Source: Ahaetulla prasina
Lineage: Eukaryota; Chordata; Lepidosauria; Squamata; Colubridae
Direction of reading: 5' to 3'
NCBI RefSeq assembly: GCF_028640845.1
Contig: NC_080540.1
Location: 154,263,920 to 154,327,919, forward strand
DNA length: 64,000 bases
Below, piece after piece: positions 11,640 through 23,645 of this stretch (position 1 is the stretch's first letter; each line of letters opens with the position of its first letter). The notes beneath the pieces are model-generated. The model was not told the DNA's origin, did no database searches, and saw only the letters and a list, made by a program, of their open reading frames with translations. A program made the translations under genes and the position numbers.

Positions 11640-11868
11640 CAGTTTGGAATAGTGGTTAAGGCATCAAGCTAGAAACTGGGAGACCGTGAGTTCTAGTCCT
11701 GCCTTACATACAAAGCCAGCTGGATGACTTTGGGCTAGTCCCTTTCTCTCAGACCTAGCAAGGAGGCAATGACAAACCATTTTTGAAAAACCTTTCCAAG
11801 AAAACTGCAGGGACTTGTCCAGGCAGTCTCTGAGAATCAGACATGATTGAACAGAAGAAGAAAAAAAT
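11640..11868 (+). mobile_element. tRNA-derived SINE (Sauria/Squam type)
   Basis: The tRNA-like head 'tttggaatagtggttaaggc' (box A-like) and 'gaccgtgagttctagtcct' (box B-like) are followed by 'agctggatgactttgggcta' and end near 'gaatcagacatgattgaaca'. This is one of the clearest SINE copies in the window. Confidence 0.8.
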
Positions 11869-12880
11869 GAACGGCAGATCTAATGTTAACACAAACTAGA
11901 TGACAAAAAAGAACAAAAAGAGCTATTATAAAAGAATTATGATAGATATGGGAGGAGGTATCCTCTCCACCAAACAAAAAATAAAAGCCCATTAGTTCAA
12001 TCCCTTGAACTAATTAAGTAACTGCTTAGAATTCAGCCTGTCATGACAAATATATTATCAGGGTAAAATAATTCACAAAATGTCCCCTTCTGAAATAATT
12101 AACTTTGTATTCTCAGAAAATTAAAGCTCTGCAGAAATGAGACTACTATTTGAGTTTTGAAAAATGATTCATACATGTGTCCCAAAAGGAAATTCAGGCA
12201 CAGTAACAATGAGTTTTGTATGTTTTGTTTATTCTTGTTTAACTTCAACAGCTTCTTTTGTTTCACAAAATTCACTTATGACTGTCTTTTTATGAGGACA
12301 GAAGACAATAGTTCAACAGCTAGTGAGCAGAAAACAACCTGGAGAGTTAAGAAAACAACTAAAAGGGGGGGGGGAAAGAAAAAGAGGAAATGTGCCATTT
12401 ATGTCTCAAATACAATTTCAGGTTTTGTTTTTAGCATAAACAGGAACTTCGTAAAATACTTACATATGCATTGAAACAGGCTGCAGACCACATAGAAAGC
12501 TCAAAAAAGTCTTCATTGTTTTCTAAACTCTTCAACCATATAGACCCCTTTTAAAACTCATTTTCCTTTCAAAGAGATGCTGCCCTGCCAATCAGCAGTA
12601 CATGGAAGATAAATCATTTCTAGTAGTTGTGGATAAGCTTTAATCAAGTGAGTTCTATTCTGAGACCCTTGACGTGGATGCAACTAACATAAAATTAAAG
12701 AATGCTTGGTTCAAAATTTTAATGCTTTACAATCCCAGAAGAAAATAGAATTCCTAGTCATTTCTCACAAAACTAAACTCCTGTTTAGTCTCACCAACTT
12801 TCCTAACTTCAGACTGTAGTTTGGGAGTCACTTGCTTGTATGTGCATTTAAGCATGCATACATTTGAACCATTATATGGC
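11869..12880. other. DIP2B intron 1, nothing recognised
   Basis: AT-rich unique-looking sequence with an 8-bp G run near 12366. No supported gene. Confidence 0.5.
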
Positions 12881-13099
12881 AGGAGTGGGCAATTAATTTT
12901 TCCAAAGAGCCATATAAAAAATTGGGACTGCTGGGGAGAGCCACTGCTGTTCTGTCCCCTGCACCATGCCACTCCCTCCAACACCATTGCCCCTGATGCT
13001 GATGCCCTACCCCCTGCTGGCATACCAACACTGCGGGCGGGACAAGGACAGTCAAAGGTGTAAATGTGACCCACATTCCGTAAAATGCCCAGGTCTGGG
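12881..13099. mobile_element. hAT-like non-autonomous element
   Basis: The left end is caggagtgggcaattaattt and the right end, inverted, is cagacctgggcattttac. The interior is GC-rich ('gggactgctggggagagcca'). Target duplication is not clear. The ORFs across it (minus 12754-13106) arise from this GC-rich interior and are not genes. Confidence 0.55.
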
Positions 13100-15340
13100 A
13101 TATCATATCAAGAACAAATGGTGCATCACGTCATTCTCATACTTCAGAATATGTATGAAAATCTTTCTGGTTTATCTTTAAACTTTGTATATTTGAACAA
13201 TACAATTAATCATCTCAAAAACAGTTTTTGGACTATCTTTAAAATGGTAAAACTGGTTACACTATTCATTTTTCTCTTATCTACCAAATTCTGATTATCA
13301 AGTCCACCCACTATGATGTTCACTGACAGGCAATATTGCTGATGTAGTAAGGGAATTCCCTATATATTCTAACACAAGTTGTGATATCACTGCACCAAGT
13401 GGTAAGATACATATAACGTTTTCTGAATTAATATATGCAGGGGGAATAAAACAGAAACTGCAGCAATTATCCAGGCAGACAAAAGGCCTAATGCTAGAAG
13501 CTCTTAACTGCATAAAGCATATTTGTAATTCTCATTCGACAGCAAAGCTTCTCACAAACCAAGAAAAAAATTTAAAGATCCATCTGACAACCCAAATGAA
13601 AGAATATAAACCTGGATCCAGGCAGGGTTAAAATGGATCCTCATATTTTTTACATGGAACCTACTGAGTACCACTTACAAATCACAGATTCCATACTTCT
13701 GCACAAAATGATATTTGCATCTATTATGCAAGAAGGTAGGTTCTTATGGTTTTTATGTTGAATCCATGTGAACCTGCAGATTATATCCATCACTGGTGTG
13801 TTCGGATGTATACAAGTGGAATGAATGGGAGGAATGGAAAGAATGTGACCAGGTTCTCTCAGTGACTGTTACATCCTCAACCATCATATTCCGCCTAAGC
13901 ATTTCTTTAAATTATGATGTAGAAGTGATGGGTCAATAGTCTTTTTTAAAGGATGGATTTAGAAAAAAGCTTAATTAGTCAAGTAGTACTTCCAAGAAGA
14001 CTTTGCCTGGCAATTAATAAATAGAAAGAGAAAAAAACCCTAAATCTTGAGAGACATCTGGCCAAATGATGGGAAAAAAACACATTTTATTGTTACTGTA
14101 CTTCTAAAACTAAACCTCAAAACTGGACTGAAGCTATTTCTTTACAGAGATACTTAAGTACCCACAATTAGAAGACTGATGATTATAATGATTCTATCTA
14201 TGAAGAAAAAAAATAATTATGATTTGTTGGTGATTTCAGGTGTGTTCCATATAAAATGGTGATGCTCTATGACGATCACTGCATTGATCTATTTTTACAA
14301 CACGCAGTGACAAAAATGGACAGATACATGATTGCAATGGCACGTTTGTCTGCACAGAATGAGACTAGTGTTCTGATAATTGTTTCAGAAGGATTCAAAG
14401 CAAAACCTGGGGGATTCACAGGGATCTCTGATTCAGATCTATGTTTTTTGGCCTTTTTATACATACCAGCAATGTTATTGTAGTGAACATTATACTGAAC
14501 AGATAACTATGACCTCTATTTTAACAGAAGTTTTCAAGCAAAAATCAGGAGCATATGCACCCTGAATCCACCTTATTGTGCCACAGTAGCATCAGAAAAC
14601 ATCAGATCCATGACAGTCAGTGGAGACAGAAGTAAACTGTGATTTAACCATGGCCTCCAATGCATCCTACATAAAAATTCATAAGGATGTGTGTGAATCT
14701 AAATATCACCAAACTGCTCCCCAAAAACCCACTTCCAGCCAGAGCCAAAGTATTTGTTTAGTAACATCCTACCCATGACTGTAGATTCTGTGAGTTACGT
14801 TACAATGCAGGTCGAAAGTCACAATTAAGTCACAGGCTGAGGGAAATGAAAAAAAAAGAAAAGAAAGGAAAGAAAGGAAATCTCATCTATGCAGCCACAG
14901 AAAGAAAAAAAAGAGAGAGGAAATTGCGTCTTTATGGAAGAGAAGGAAAAAATAAACTGAAACATTTGTGTGGGTGTGTGCAGAAGTGTGCGTATGCACA
15001 GGCGGCTGTATTTATTTTAGTCAACCTTAAAATAAAATTAACCAAAAAAAACAAACCCAAAATGACCTAATCTGTTTTATCCAGCTTTCAGGCAGACACT
15101 CAATAGGAAGATCCATGCTTTAACCCTCAAGGAAAATGTAAACGCCACCACCAGGGAACAGACTAGAGAATGCACGTTGGGGAAGGGGGACAGACACACA
15201 CACACATACACACACAAAAGAGGCAGGGGCCTTTTCTTCTTATTTCCCCCATTGATCCGTCTCCCCCCCCCCTCCACCCCCAGCAAAAGAAAATCAATCA
15301 ATTCAACCGGGAAGCCCTGGGGAGAAATACGTTCCCTCTT
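13100..15340. other. DIP2B intron 1, proximal part
   Basis: Unique-looking AT-rich sequence to about 14800, then purine-rich sequence, a short (CA)n at about 15195-15225 and a C run near 15265 approaching the CpG island. The stretch 14230-14460 is relatively CpG-containing and non-repetitive, but codes for no recognisable protein. Confidence 0.45.
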
Positions 15341-15440
15341 CTCCACCGTCGGAGAAATGGAAAGCTGCCAATAATCTGGTTTCCGCCCTAGAGAAGAGAG
15401 AAAAGGGAGAAGAGGAGGAGTGGGGCGGGGGGGGGCTCAC

Positions 15441-15543
15441 CTTCCGAAAGCTCCAACTCCAGCTCCGCAAGCTGCTCACGGACCTCTCGGGGCAAACCGA
15501 CCGGAGGAGAAACGGCGCCGTTACCGCCCGGCGGCTCAGCCAT
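15441..15543 (-). CDS. DIP2B: DIP2B coding exon 1 (disco-interacting protein 2 homolog B)
   Basis: The ATG at 15543-15541 has A at -3 and G at +4. The exon gives 34 codons plus one base and ends at the donor GAAG|gtgagc. The encoded end, LPREVREQLAELELELSE, is the start of the DMAP1-binding domain shared by the DIP2 family, which also carries two AMP-binding (acyl-CoA synthetase-like) domains encoded downstream. The N-terminal residues before it are Gly/Pro/Val-rich and variable, as in other DIP2 proteins. DIP2C begins similarly, but adjacency to LARP4 (not LARP4B) favours DIP2B. The remaining exons lie outside the window, as expected for a very long first intron. Confidence 0.88.
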
Positions 15544-15594
15544 GATGGGAAACGAAAAGTGCCCGACTTCGGCGACTTCTCCTCCTTTCCTTTC

Positions 15595-15663
15595 TCAGCG
15601 CCGGCAGGTCCGGGTCTTGCCGTGCCCAACAGAGGCGGCGAGCAGACCCGCCGCCGTGGCCAT
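15595..15663 (-). other. Possible upstream ORF in DIP2B 5' UTR
   Basis: An ATG at 15663 opens a 22-codon frame (MATAAGLLAASVGHGKTRTC, then RR) that stops at 15595, 52 bases before the DIP2B start. The context is weak at -3 (T) with G at +4. Whether it is in the mRNA depends on the unknown transcription start. Confidence 0.4.
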
Positions 15664-16244
15664 AATCCGAGCCTCTCCTTCAGCCTCGCCGCCACCCTTC
15701 TCCTCCTCCTCCTCCTCCTCCTTCTCTCAGCCGCGTTGAAGGAGCCCGGCTAAGTCACATGAGAGAGGCGGCCAGGCCCAGCCCAAGCGCCAGCCTTCCT
15801 CCCCCGCCTTACCAGAAGACTGGGGAAGCGCCGCCCCGGGCAGGGCAGGCCCAGAAGCTGGGAAAAGCCGGGCCTGTACCGCGGGCGTCCTCTACCGGCC
15901 TCCTCCCACAAAACTGCCTACCTTTTCGGACCGCCGCCGGCCGTAGGAGGCCAGGCGAGGCGGCTGCGTGTGGAGCGGTTCCCGGTTCCCTCCAGGCACA
16001 AATTGCGCTTCACGCGAGCCTTCCAAACTCCGCGCAAAGGCCTTCGAGGACCCCCGCCACGCTTCTCCCCGATGGATGTCGCCTTTTACCCCCAATTTCT
16101 GAATTAGCGGAACACTGTCGATTGGAAAAATGATCGGCTTACTTAGGCTGAGGGCCGCAGTGCTTCATGCAAACGCAGCCAAAGACAAAGGCGGAATGTA
16201 TAAAACTGCAGCAAGCGATGGTTTATTTGAACAGTTACCTTTAG

Positions 16245-16625
16245 TGTGGTAGTCCTCAATTTACGACCACAACTAAGCCCAAAATTTGTGTTGTTAAGTG
16301 GGACCCTTGTTTTACCCCTTTTTATGATCTTTCTTGCCACGGTTGTTAAGCGAATCACTGCACTTGATAAATTAGTAGCCTGGTTGTTAAATGACACTGG
16401 CTTCCCCTCATTGACTTTGCTTATCAGAAGGTGATTAAATGACCTTGGGACGCAGCAACGGTCATAAAGATGAACTGGTGGCCAAGCATCTGAATTTCGA
16501 TCACCTGATCCATGGGGATGCTGCAAAGGGCGTAACTGTGAAAAATGGATATAAGTCACTTTTTATAGTGCCATTGTATCTTTGGTCATTGAATGAACTG
16601 TTGTAAGTTGAAGACAACCTTTCTA
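16245..16625 (+). mobile_element. Tigger-like MITE
   Basis: It has the same family order as 35967-36330: 'agtcctcaatttacgaccac', 'ccaaaatttgtgttgttaag', 'gatcacctgatccatgggg', and an inverted end 'gttgtaagttgaagacaacc'. Ends are eroded. The open frames here (16143-16559) are within the repeat and are not genes. Confidence 0.75.
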
Positions 16626-17072
16626 GGTATAGTGGCTAAGTCAAAATTGTGGAAACCTTTTTAGGAGTTTGTGTGAATTTGTGAACAAATGGCAGGTGTT
16701 TGCCTCCAAAAGTTCAGAAGGATTATTTAGTACTGCTTTTGCCATTTAGGGATGACCATGTTTGTTTTGTGGTTATTATTAATCTATGCATACTTAAGCG
16801 CACACTGAGAAATAGGTTTAGCACTTTAATGTGCTCTCAGTTCCCAATAACTTCTTTAAACTCGGCCATCAACCCACTTGCACAGTATAAGGAACCACAA
16901 ATATGGCATCCCCAATAAATGCTATTTCCCACCTGGTTTCAGTTTAAACTCCTTTAACAAAGGAGAGTCCACCCCTCCAGAAGTTGTCTCTTGCATTGCT
17001 AAATGGCTCGCAACATGAGGACGTTGTCTAGATATGCAACTGTGTTTTGTCCCGTCTACATAACATCCCTTC
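16626..17072. other. Intergenic, nothing recognised
   Basis: Region upstream of the DIP2B promoter. AT-rich with no supported gene or clear repeat boundary. Confidence 0.4.
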
Positions 17073-17080
17073 ATCTAGAA

Positions 17081-17190
17081 CAGGGGTATCAAACTTGTGG
17101 CCCGCGGCCAGATGCATCACGCGGTGGCCACGCCTACCCCCGTCTAGCAAAGGAGAAAAATGTCTCATAATGATGAGTTTGACACCCCTG
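17081..17190. mobile_element. hAT MITE with 8-bp target duplication
   Basis: The ends CAGGGGTATCAAACTTGTGG and GAGTTTGACACCCCTG are inverted repeats. The 8-bp flanks are ATCTAGAA (17073-17080) and AGCTAGAA (17191-17198). The total length of 110 bp carries no coding sequence. Confidence 0.85.
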
Positions 17191-17419
17191 AGCTAGAACG
17201 ATGGGATTTCCCATCATTCTTTTTTCAAGCTAAAAATACCCAATTCTTCCAGACTGATCAATGAAGGCAGTGAAGATTTCATTCTATTTTATATTGTATT
17301 CCCAATACCACCAAACTTTCTTTTTCCCCCCAGACCTTATTCATTTTGGTTGCTTTCTTCTGGAAGGTACCAATTTGCCAATGTCTATCCTAAAATATGG
17401 TGCTCAATAATGCATGAAA

Positions 17420-18360
17420 TATTTTGGAACAGATTTAACAGAGTTGGAAAGGACCTTGTAGGTCATCTAGTCCAACCTCCCCCCCCCCAAGCAGGATGAC
17501 ATTACCCTACCACTGGCCTACATCAGTTCTGATAAATGGCAGTCCAATCTATTCTTGAAAACCTCCATTGATGAAGCTCCCACAACTTCTGAAAATAAGC
17601 TGGTTGATTGCTCTCACTCTCAGAAAAATTCTCTTTATTTCTAGGTTGAATCCTTCCATGATCAGTTTCCATCCATTATTCCTTGTCTGGCTTTTAGGTG
17701 CTTTGGAAAATAGCTTGACCCCTTTCCTCTCTGTGGCAGCCCCTCAAATATTGGAATACTGTTATCATGTTTCTCCTGGTCTTTCTCTTCACTAGACTAG
17801 CCATGCCCAGTTCCTGTAACCGTTCTTCATATGTTTTAGTCTCCAGTCCCCTAATCATCCTAGTTGCTCTTCTCTGCACTTTTTCTAGAATCTCACCATC
17901 GTTTTTTAATAGTGTGGTGACCAAAACTGCATGTTGTATTCTAGGTGTGGTCTTACTAAGGCTTTATAGAGTGGCATTAGTACCTCATTTGATCTTGCTT
18001 GTATCCCTCTGTTAAGGCAACTTAGTATTAGTCTGACAAATGAATAGTGGAACAATTACTTTTCTTAATTGTGATACTACATTTTGGTTGATACATTTGA
18101 GGGGTTTGGCTGCATCATATTTTGAAGTGTGTTGGTTAAAGACACGCAGATCCTTTTCACAAGCCTTGCTTCCTAATAGGATTAGTCCTACTACTCAATT
18201 TTATATTCATGCCTTTGTTTTTTTGTCTGGTCCTGCAAACGTGATAACTAGGAACACCTTAATAGTCCCTTTACTTAAAATGAGTTGTCGGTCCTTTTAT
18301 CTATCAATCACTCTGCTTAAAATGATAGTATTCTTATCCAAGGACTCTTTGGCAGGAGAA
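17420..18360 (-). mobile_element. CR1-like LINE 3' portion
   Basis: The minus strand at 17924-17694 encodes LEKVQRRATRMIRGLETKTY, then EERLQELGMASLVKRKTRR, the conserved C-terminal end of CR1 ORF2. The antisense of the CR1 tail ('gagttggaaaggaccttgta') is near 17450. Upstream parts to about 18360 read as antisense of earlier CR1 reverse-transcriptase sequence. Frames are broken in places. Confidence 0.8.
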
Positions 18361-18424
18361 AACTGAAAAAAGTAGGAGTATCTCTTAATGGCCATAGCAC
18401 TTAAGACTTAGGTAAGTCTAAGCT

Positions 18425-18625
18425 TTATAGAGCTTTACAGCACTCTGAAGAGTTTACAAATGTCAGCTTATTGCCCCCAACAATCTGGGTGCTCATTTTA
18501 CTGACCTCGGAAGGATGAGGCTGAGGCAACCTTGAACCAGTCAGGATTGAACTCCAGACTATGAACAGAATTAACCTGCAATAGGGCATTCTAACCACTT
18601 TGCCCCTATGGTTCATAAACATAAA
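18425..18625 (-). mobile_element. tRNA-derived SINE (ACA/Squam type)
   Basis: On the minus strand it runs from a degraded box A ('aaagtggttagaatgcccta') through 'gttcaatcctgactggttca' to 'gtcagtaaaatgagcaccca', the same order as the plus-strand copy at 41776-42004. Confidence 0.75.
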
Positions 18626-19149
18626 ACAGAGATATGGGGCGAAAGATGTCCAAGAAAAAGGGCAGCTTCATCCAAAGTAATACAGTATTTTTATGTGAAA
18701 TAGAAAAAGTTGTAAAAGGAGTCAAGAGCTTCCTCTCAAACTGTCCCTAGGGGCTCCTCATACAGTAGGGCCACTACGTTTTAAAGAACTATACATTGTT
18801 TTTAAAAAAGAATATGAGTAAAAATCGCTGGGATATAATCCAATATGGCTGCTTCCAATTAATTCAGGCAAGTCCTTACTCTTTTCCCTTTGGTGATGGA
18901 TCAGAGGAATACATCAACAGAGCTAATTGAAGAGTTTGTTGTCTTAATCGTGATCATCTTCATCAGCATCTTTATTATGGTCACTGACCAGTCCAAAATA
19001 AAAACGTTAAGAAAGCAAGCATCATGACAAAAAATATAAGGGCATAAGTCAAAGAAAGCTCTGGGCCTGATTAACACATCACTAAAGCACTTCCGAAGGA
19101 TTCTTTAATGTATTTCTTTAAGCATCATCACAGTTCAGCTTTCAAAAAT

Positions 19150-19640
19150 ATAATAGCAGAATCTAAATTTATCTAAGGGAAATAAATGTAAAATAGAGCA
19201 GATCTGCATAGTTTTTTAGTCACTACTAAGAGAGTCAGATTCTCAGCCGCTGCTTATTATTTAATTACTGGCTTAGTCATCAACTCTGAGCAGCTGCCTT
19301 CCATATGCAAATGTTACTAAAACAATCAATAAGCTATAGGTAATAAAACAGTCCTATGCCTTTTGTAAAATATTCAGGGCCAGAGCGACTGAATTTGCAA
19401 AGCACTAATTTGTGGCTAATTGAAACTATTTATTGAATTAATGCAATTTCCTGATTTCATACAACGCATAGCTACAAACCAGCTAACTTTATTCTAGATT
19501 ATGCAAGCTCAGCCATTATGCAAATCAGGCTGTTTTGTTCAACAAGCCTCAGCTTTACAATATCCAAACCAAAGTATGTTTGTTCTCTGCTGAATAGCTT
19601 ATTCATTACCAAGGACAATAAAGCGTATTAAGACTATAGC
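19150..19640. promoter_or_regulatory. Candidate conserved noncoding element between LARP4 and DIP2B
   Basis: This is a repeat-free block rich in TAATTA-like and octamer-like motifs: 'ccatatgcaaatgttact' near 19302, 'gtggctaattgaaac' near 19412, and 'cattatgcaaatcaggctg' near 19513. Content is unlike the TE-derived DNA on the left. Function is inferred from motif density only. Confidence 0.3.
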
Positions 19641-20782
19641 GGTTGGAAAGGAAGAATTTGAAGAAAATCTGTCTTTAGTCCTTTATTGTGCTTTGTCCCA
19701 ATTTATCTATAAACTGGAGTATTTCTCACAAACAACTCTCCCCTTTACTGTCAGATACATGCAATGTCTCAGCTTGTTTGCCCATATGACTACTGTTCTA
19801 GGAAAGATTAAAGAAGTTAAGGATTCTATCTAAATGCATTCTTAACTCCTAAACCAGGTTCTCGGCCTTACTCTCAGCAACACCCATCCAATTTTATTTG
19901 AATTTAGAAGCTGAAGGTCAGGCCTCATTAGTCTTTGGATAAGAAAGCACCTGGGAATTCCAGGCCCGAACTGAAAAAAAGACAACCTGGAAAAAGGTAA
20001 TAGCAAACTGAATTGTTGCAAAGAAATTGTAGTGATCTACTTTTTATTTTTACTTTTTTCTGCTCTTGGTCAATCACCCTTGATTTTGTTTTAAGTAGTA
20101 AATCTGAAAGTAAGAGTTATGGGAATTGTATTTCTTCTGAAGAAAAAGGAAAAAGGAAAAAAAAGAAAGGGAAGGGTTTTGGCAAGAGATGGCCCAGGGC
20201 ACATTTATTCCTTTGTGATGCTGACCCCAGAGGTAGATGATGGGCTCAAAAATGCCCCATTCTATTACTCTGTTGCAAAGAGAAAATCTTAAGTTCCATT
20301 CAGATGATAATGATCCATTTCCATTAATACACTGATCTATGTGTGACTGGCATTTTTTAAATTATTTCTTTCCAGAGAAGGTAGGATCCAATTTCTACTT
20401 CTGGCCCCAAGTGGAATCTAGGAACAAATGTATTGGAGAAAAAAATAGAAAAAATGGATTTTTATTACCACTTAGGATGGCAGGTTAATACAAACAAAAC
20501 TAAAGGCATTTAAAACTCACACATTTTTATAGAAAAAAAAATTTAATGGGTTCCATAACAATTCCTGGAGAGACCACAGAATGGAATATGACTTAAATCT
20601 ACAGACTGACTTTTCAAAAGATTAACCTGCTTTCTCTTATTTAATTTACATATAGAAATAAAAGAAATGATCTATCTCATTTTCATTGATAAATTTCATG
20701 GATTTCTTTCACTAATCAATGTGTTTCCTGATATCTCTGTTTTGATCCTGTTAGATTTGAACAAATTTCCTCTTACTATTTC

Positions 20783-23594
20783 TTTATTACATCAAATAAT
20801 ATTCAGGCAAAGTTGTTTTTTTAAGGTGGCTTTTATTATTTCCTTCTAACTGTTATTTCAATTTCCCATAGCACCTTGGCAATGTCAAAAACAAATACAA
20901 ATACATGTATAATCTTAACAATTAAGCATGAACCTACTTTACACAATTTCTTGGTTAGACAGCTTTGACAACAGGAATAAACCAAACTGATAAGAAATAG
21001 ATAAGCCAAATAATTGAGATATATATGAAGCCATCACTCTGCTAAGTCAGACTAGATGTGTCACAGAACTCAAACTTGGGGGGGGGGAGATATAGCTGAG
21101 TAGTTTGGTTTGTTAAAACAGAAGCCATTTTGCACACCAACACTTATATTTGAAATTTGAGGGAAATTTTATCCATAACTGATTTTTAAAAAAGAGTCAT
21201 TAAATAAAAGTGTTGAAGTTGTTAACGGGTTAGTTCAGCGGCTGATTAGTTTCTATGCTAAATTTTAAATCTACATTAATACACTCATTCCCATCTCTTC
21301 AAGAGTGGAGGGCTGCAGATGCAAATAACCTTCATCCAAAAAACAAAAAAAGGGGGAGTGGGAGAAGGGAAATCAGAGATAAAGGAAGCCAATGCTATAT
21401 AATAGATTCTCTCTCTTACATACACACAAGAGCATGATAGACCATTACAGACTGATGGTGATCTTACGTTTCAGAAGAAAATATCAAAAGTTAAAAGAAA
21501 AACCTATTGCATATTTCTTGTAATCAACAGTTTACAAAAGTTTAAGCAATCCCCACCCCGAAGTGCATTTCTGTTGCAATTTTATCAGTATACAATGTAG
21601 CATTTTATAAATTTAAAATAATCTGTACACATGTAGCAGGAATTTTTACCCAAGTGAATGTTCACTTGATGACAATAAAAATAGTGGATATATTCAGACA
21701 TTTAGCTGATACTGACGAAGTAATAAGGCCATAGCTATTTAAATTATAGTAAAGCATTGCTTAAGTCACTTAATTGCTACTGATCTGCCCATATCTTCAG
21801 GTCAATAAGAAGAGTTTGATTTTAATCTGTTAAAACAGCATCACAACTTTCCAAGCTACTTTGGGGGGGGGGGAAGAGAAATACAAATTTCACCCACAGA
21901 GAATCTTCTCCTTTTCCCTTTTAGAGAAGTACAATACCATGGCTCAGAATTATTGAATAAAATTAAAGATACAGAATGTGTAAAAAACCCAAAATTTCCT
22001 GCTAATGAAGATCTCCTTTCACAAGTTCAGGAAACAAAGGTAATTGTGATCTTTATCATCTTGCATATTATTATATTTCATCAAAAGTTTAAGGTTAAAA
22101 GGCATGTACGTCCAATGATAACCTATTAAAAGGGAAATACAATTGTTCTCTTAGTTGATAGTTTTGGCACTGATGTTCTTATGAAATGCAAACATCAGCT
22201 TCATCTCTGCTGTTCCAATATTTACAATGAAAATGCTCTTTTTATTACATTTACCAGTATAAACCATACTGGCAATGTCATTTACATTCAACCATTGCCG
22301 AGACAGAGAATAATGATTTACAAGTTGGTCAATATATCAACTTTCAGTTTTAACAATGTCGATTTGCTCATTTACATTTAATGCACAGCTATGCAGAAAA
22401 CAAATACTATCAATATTGCACATCCTTACAGCAAGATAGTAAAATTGCCCAGACATTGAATCTAAAAACTTATTGTGTCTCATTTCTAAAGTAATATGGG
22501 AAGACTGATGAAAATCCAATTCACTCTCTGAGAATAATGATTAGCCCAAATACCTGTTACTCAAAAGTAAATGCAATTAATAGCATATGGTTGTTGTTTT
22601 TTTACTTCATCATTCCTTCTATCTAAATTTACAGATTTAGGTATTTATGATAACAAAATAGGGATATTGGAGGAGAGTGAAGAAAATGTTAACTGAGGAA
22701 ATGCTTATCAAACACTTCAGTTTTAGTAAATCTCTCCAAGGTATTAATCTGACATTGGAAAAGCTGCTTTTACACACTTTACACATACATTGCACAAGAG
22801 CCACTTGTGTGGGGAAAGCACACATGCGCAGACATAAGCTTCAGGATGTACAACACATCCTTTCCCACAATCCATTTTTTCCCTCACAAAAAAAAATAAA
22901 AATCTGTGAGCTATGTTTGCTTCAATATCCAGTAAAGAAAAGAGTTACATTTAGTTGATCTGTCTTTGAATACTAGAATCCATTCAAGCATGGAGATATA
23001 AACAGAGTTAGATTTCACATCCTTGCATTGCCAAGTAACTTTTAAAGTAGCATCTTCCCACAGAATTGCATTCTTCTTGAAGAGGAAGCATTTTTAAACA
23101 ACTCCCAGCAACTGTTAATTCAAATCCGTCTTTAGTTTGCAATGACACAGTGCTTTTATCTACCCTAAAAACAACTATGGTACAGTATAGCAGTTTAACC
23201 TTTTTTCCATTCCAAGTGCAATAATCAGAATTATGGGACTTTTAAAATGAAGTATTTATACATTTTTCAGAATTCCTAACATTTTAAGTACTTCACCTTT
23301 TGTGTCATATTCAGCAAAAATAGCATTATGAGTAAACCAAAGTGGGTTTGTACTTAAAAGACGTGATCAATTATTTGTTCTAATGTAAAGTCTGCCAAGG
23401 CCAGCAGTTACTTCAAAATGAGAAATGATTAATAACATGCATAGAAAAAGAATATCAACTACCTTAAGTACATTTACACTTCTCAATGAAATAAAAAAAG
23501 TGATTGCCAAGCTGAATAAGTTAGAGAAATGACAAATCTGACTACATATATACACACACATATATATTTGTATATATATGTATATGTATGTATA

Positions 23595-23645
<51 letters not shown>

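Larger units (their letters stand above)
15340..16070. promoter_or_regulatory. DIP2B: DIP2B CpG island and promoter
   Basis: Dense CpG and GC-rich sequence surrounds the first DIP2B coding exon, against an AT-rich background. It contains Sp1-type CCGCCCCG near 15831 and a (CTC)n tract near 15700-15722, which is GAG-rich on the transcribed minus strand. Transcription should start at higher coordinates than the ATG at 15543. The exact start cannot be fixed from sequence alone. Confidence 0.8.

Noticed and set aside
11640..11720. tRNA gene suggested by box A/B-like motifs
   Set aside because: The motifs belong to a SINE head followed by the SINE body. The cloverleaf is not complete and the same head recurs in other degraded copies.
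12754..13106. Minus-strand frames of 92-106 codons near 12.9 kb
   Set aside because: They fall in the GC-rich interior of a hAT-like element and overlap one another in different frames.
1..15440. A second DIP2B exon (DITQKGYEKKRSKLL-type) in the left part of the window
   Set aside because: The minus strand was scanned by eye for this conserved block and none was found. DIP2B intron 1 is very long in mammals, so absence is expected.
15303..16133. Open frames of 67-130 codons around the DIP2B CpG island
   Set aside because: GC-content artefacts out of frame with the DIP2B exon. The 130-codon minus frame starts at a GTG and runs through the DIP2B exon in another frame.
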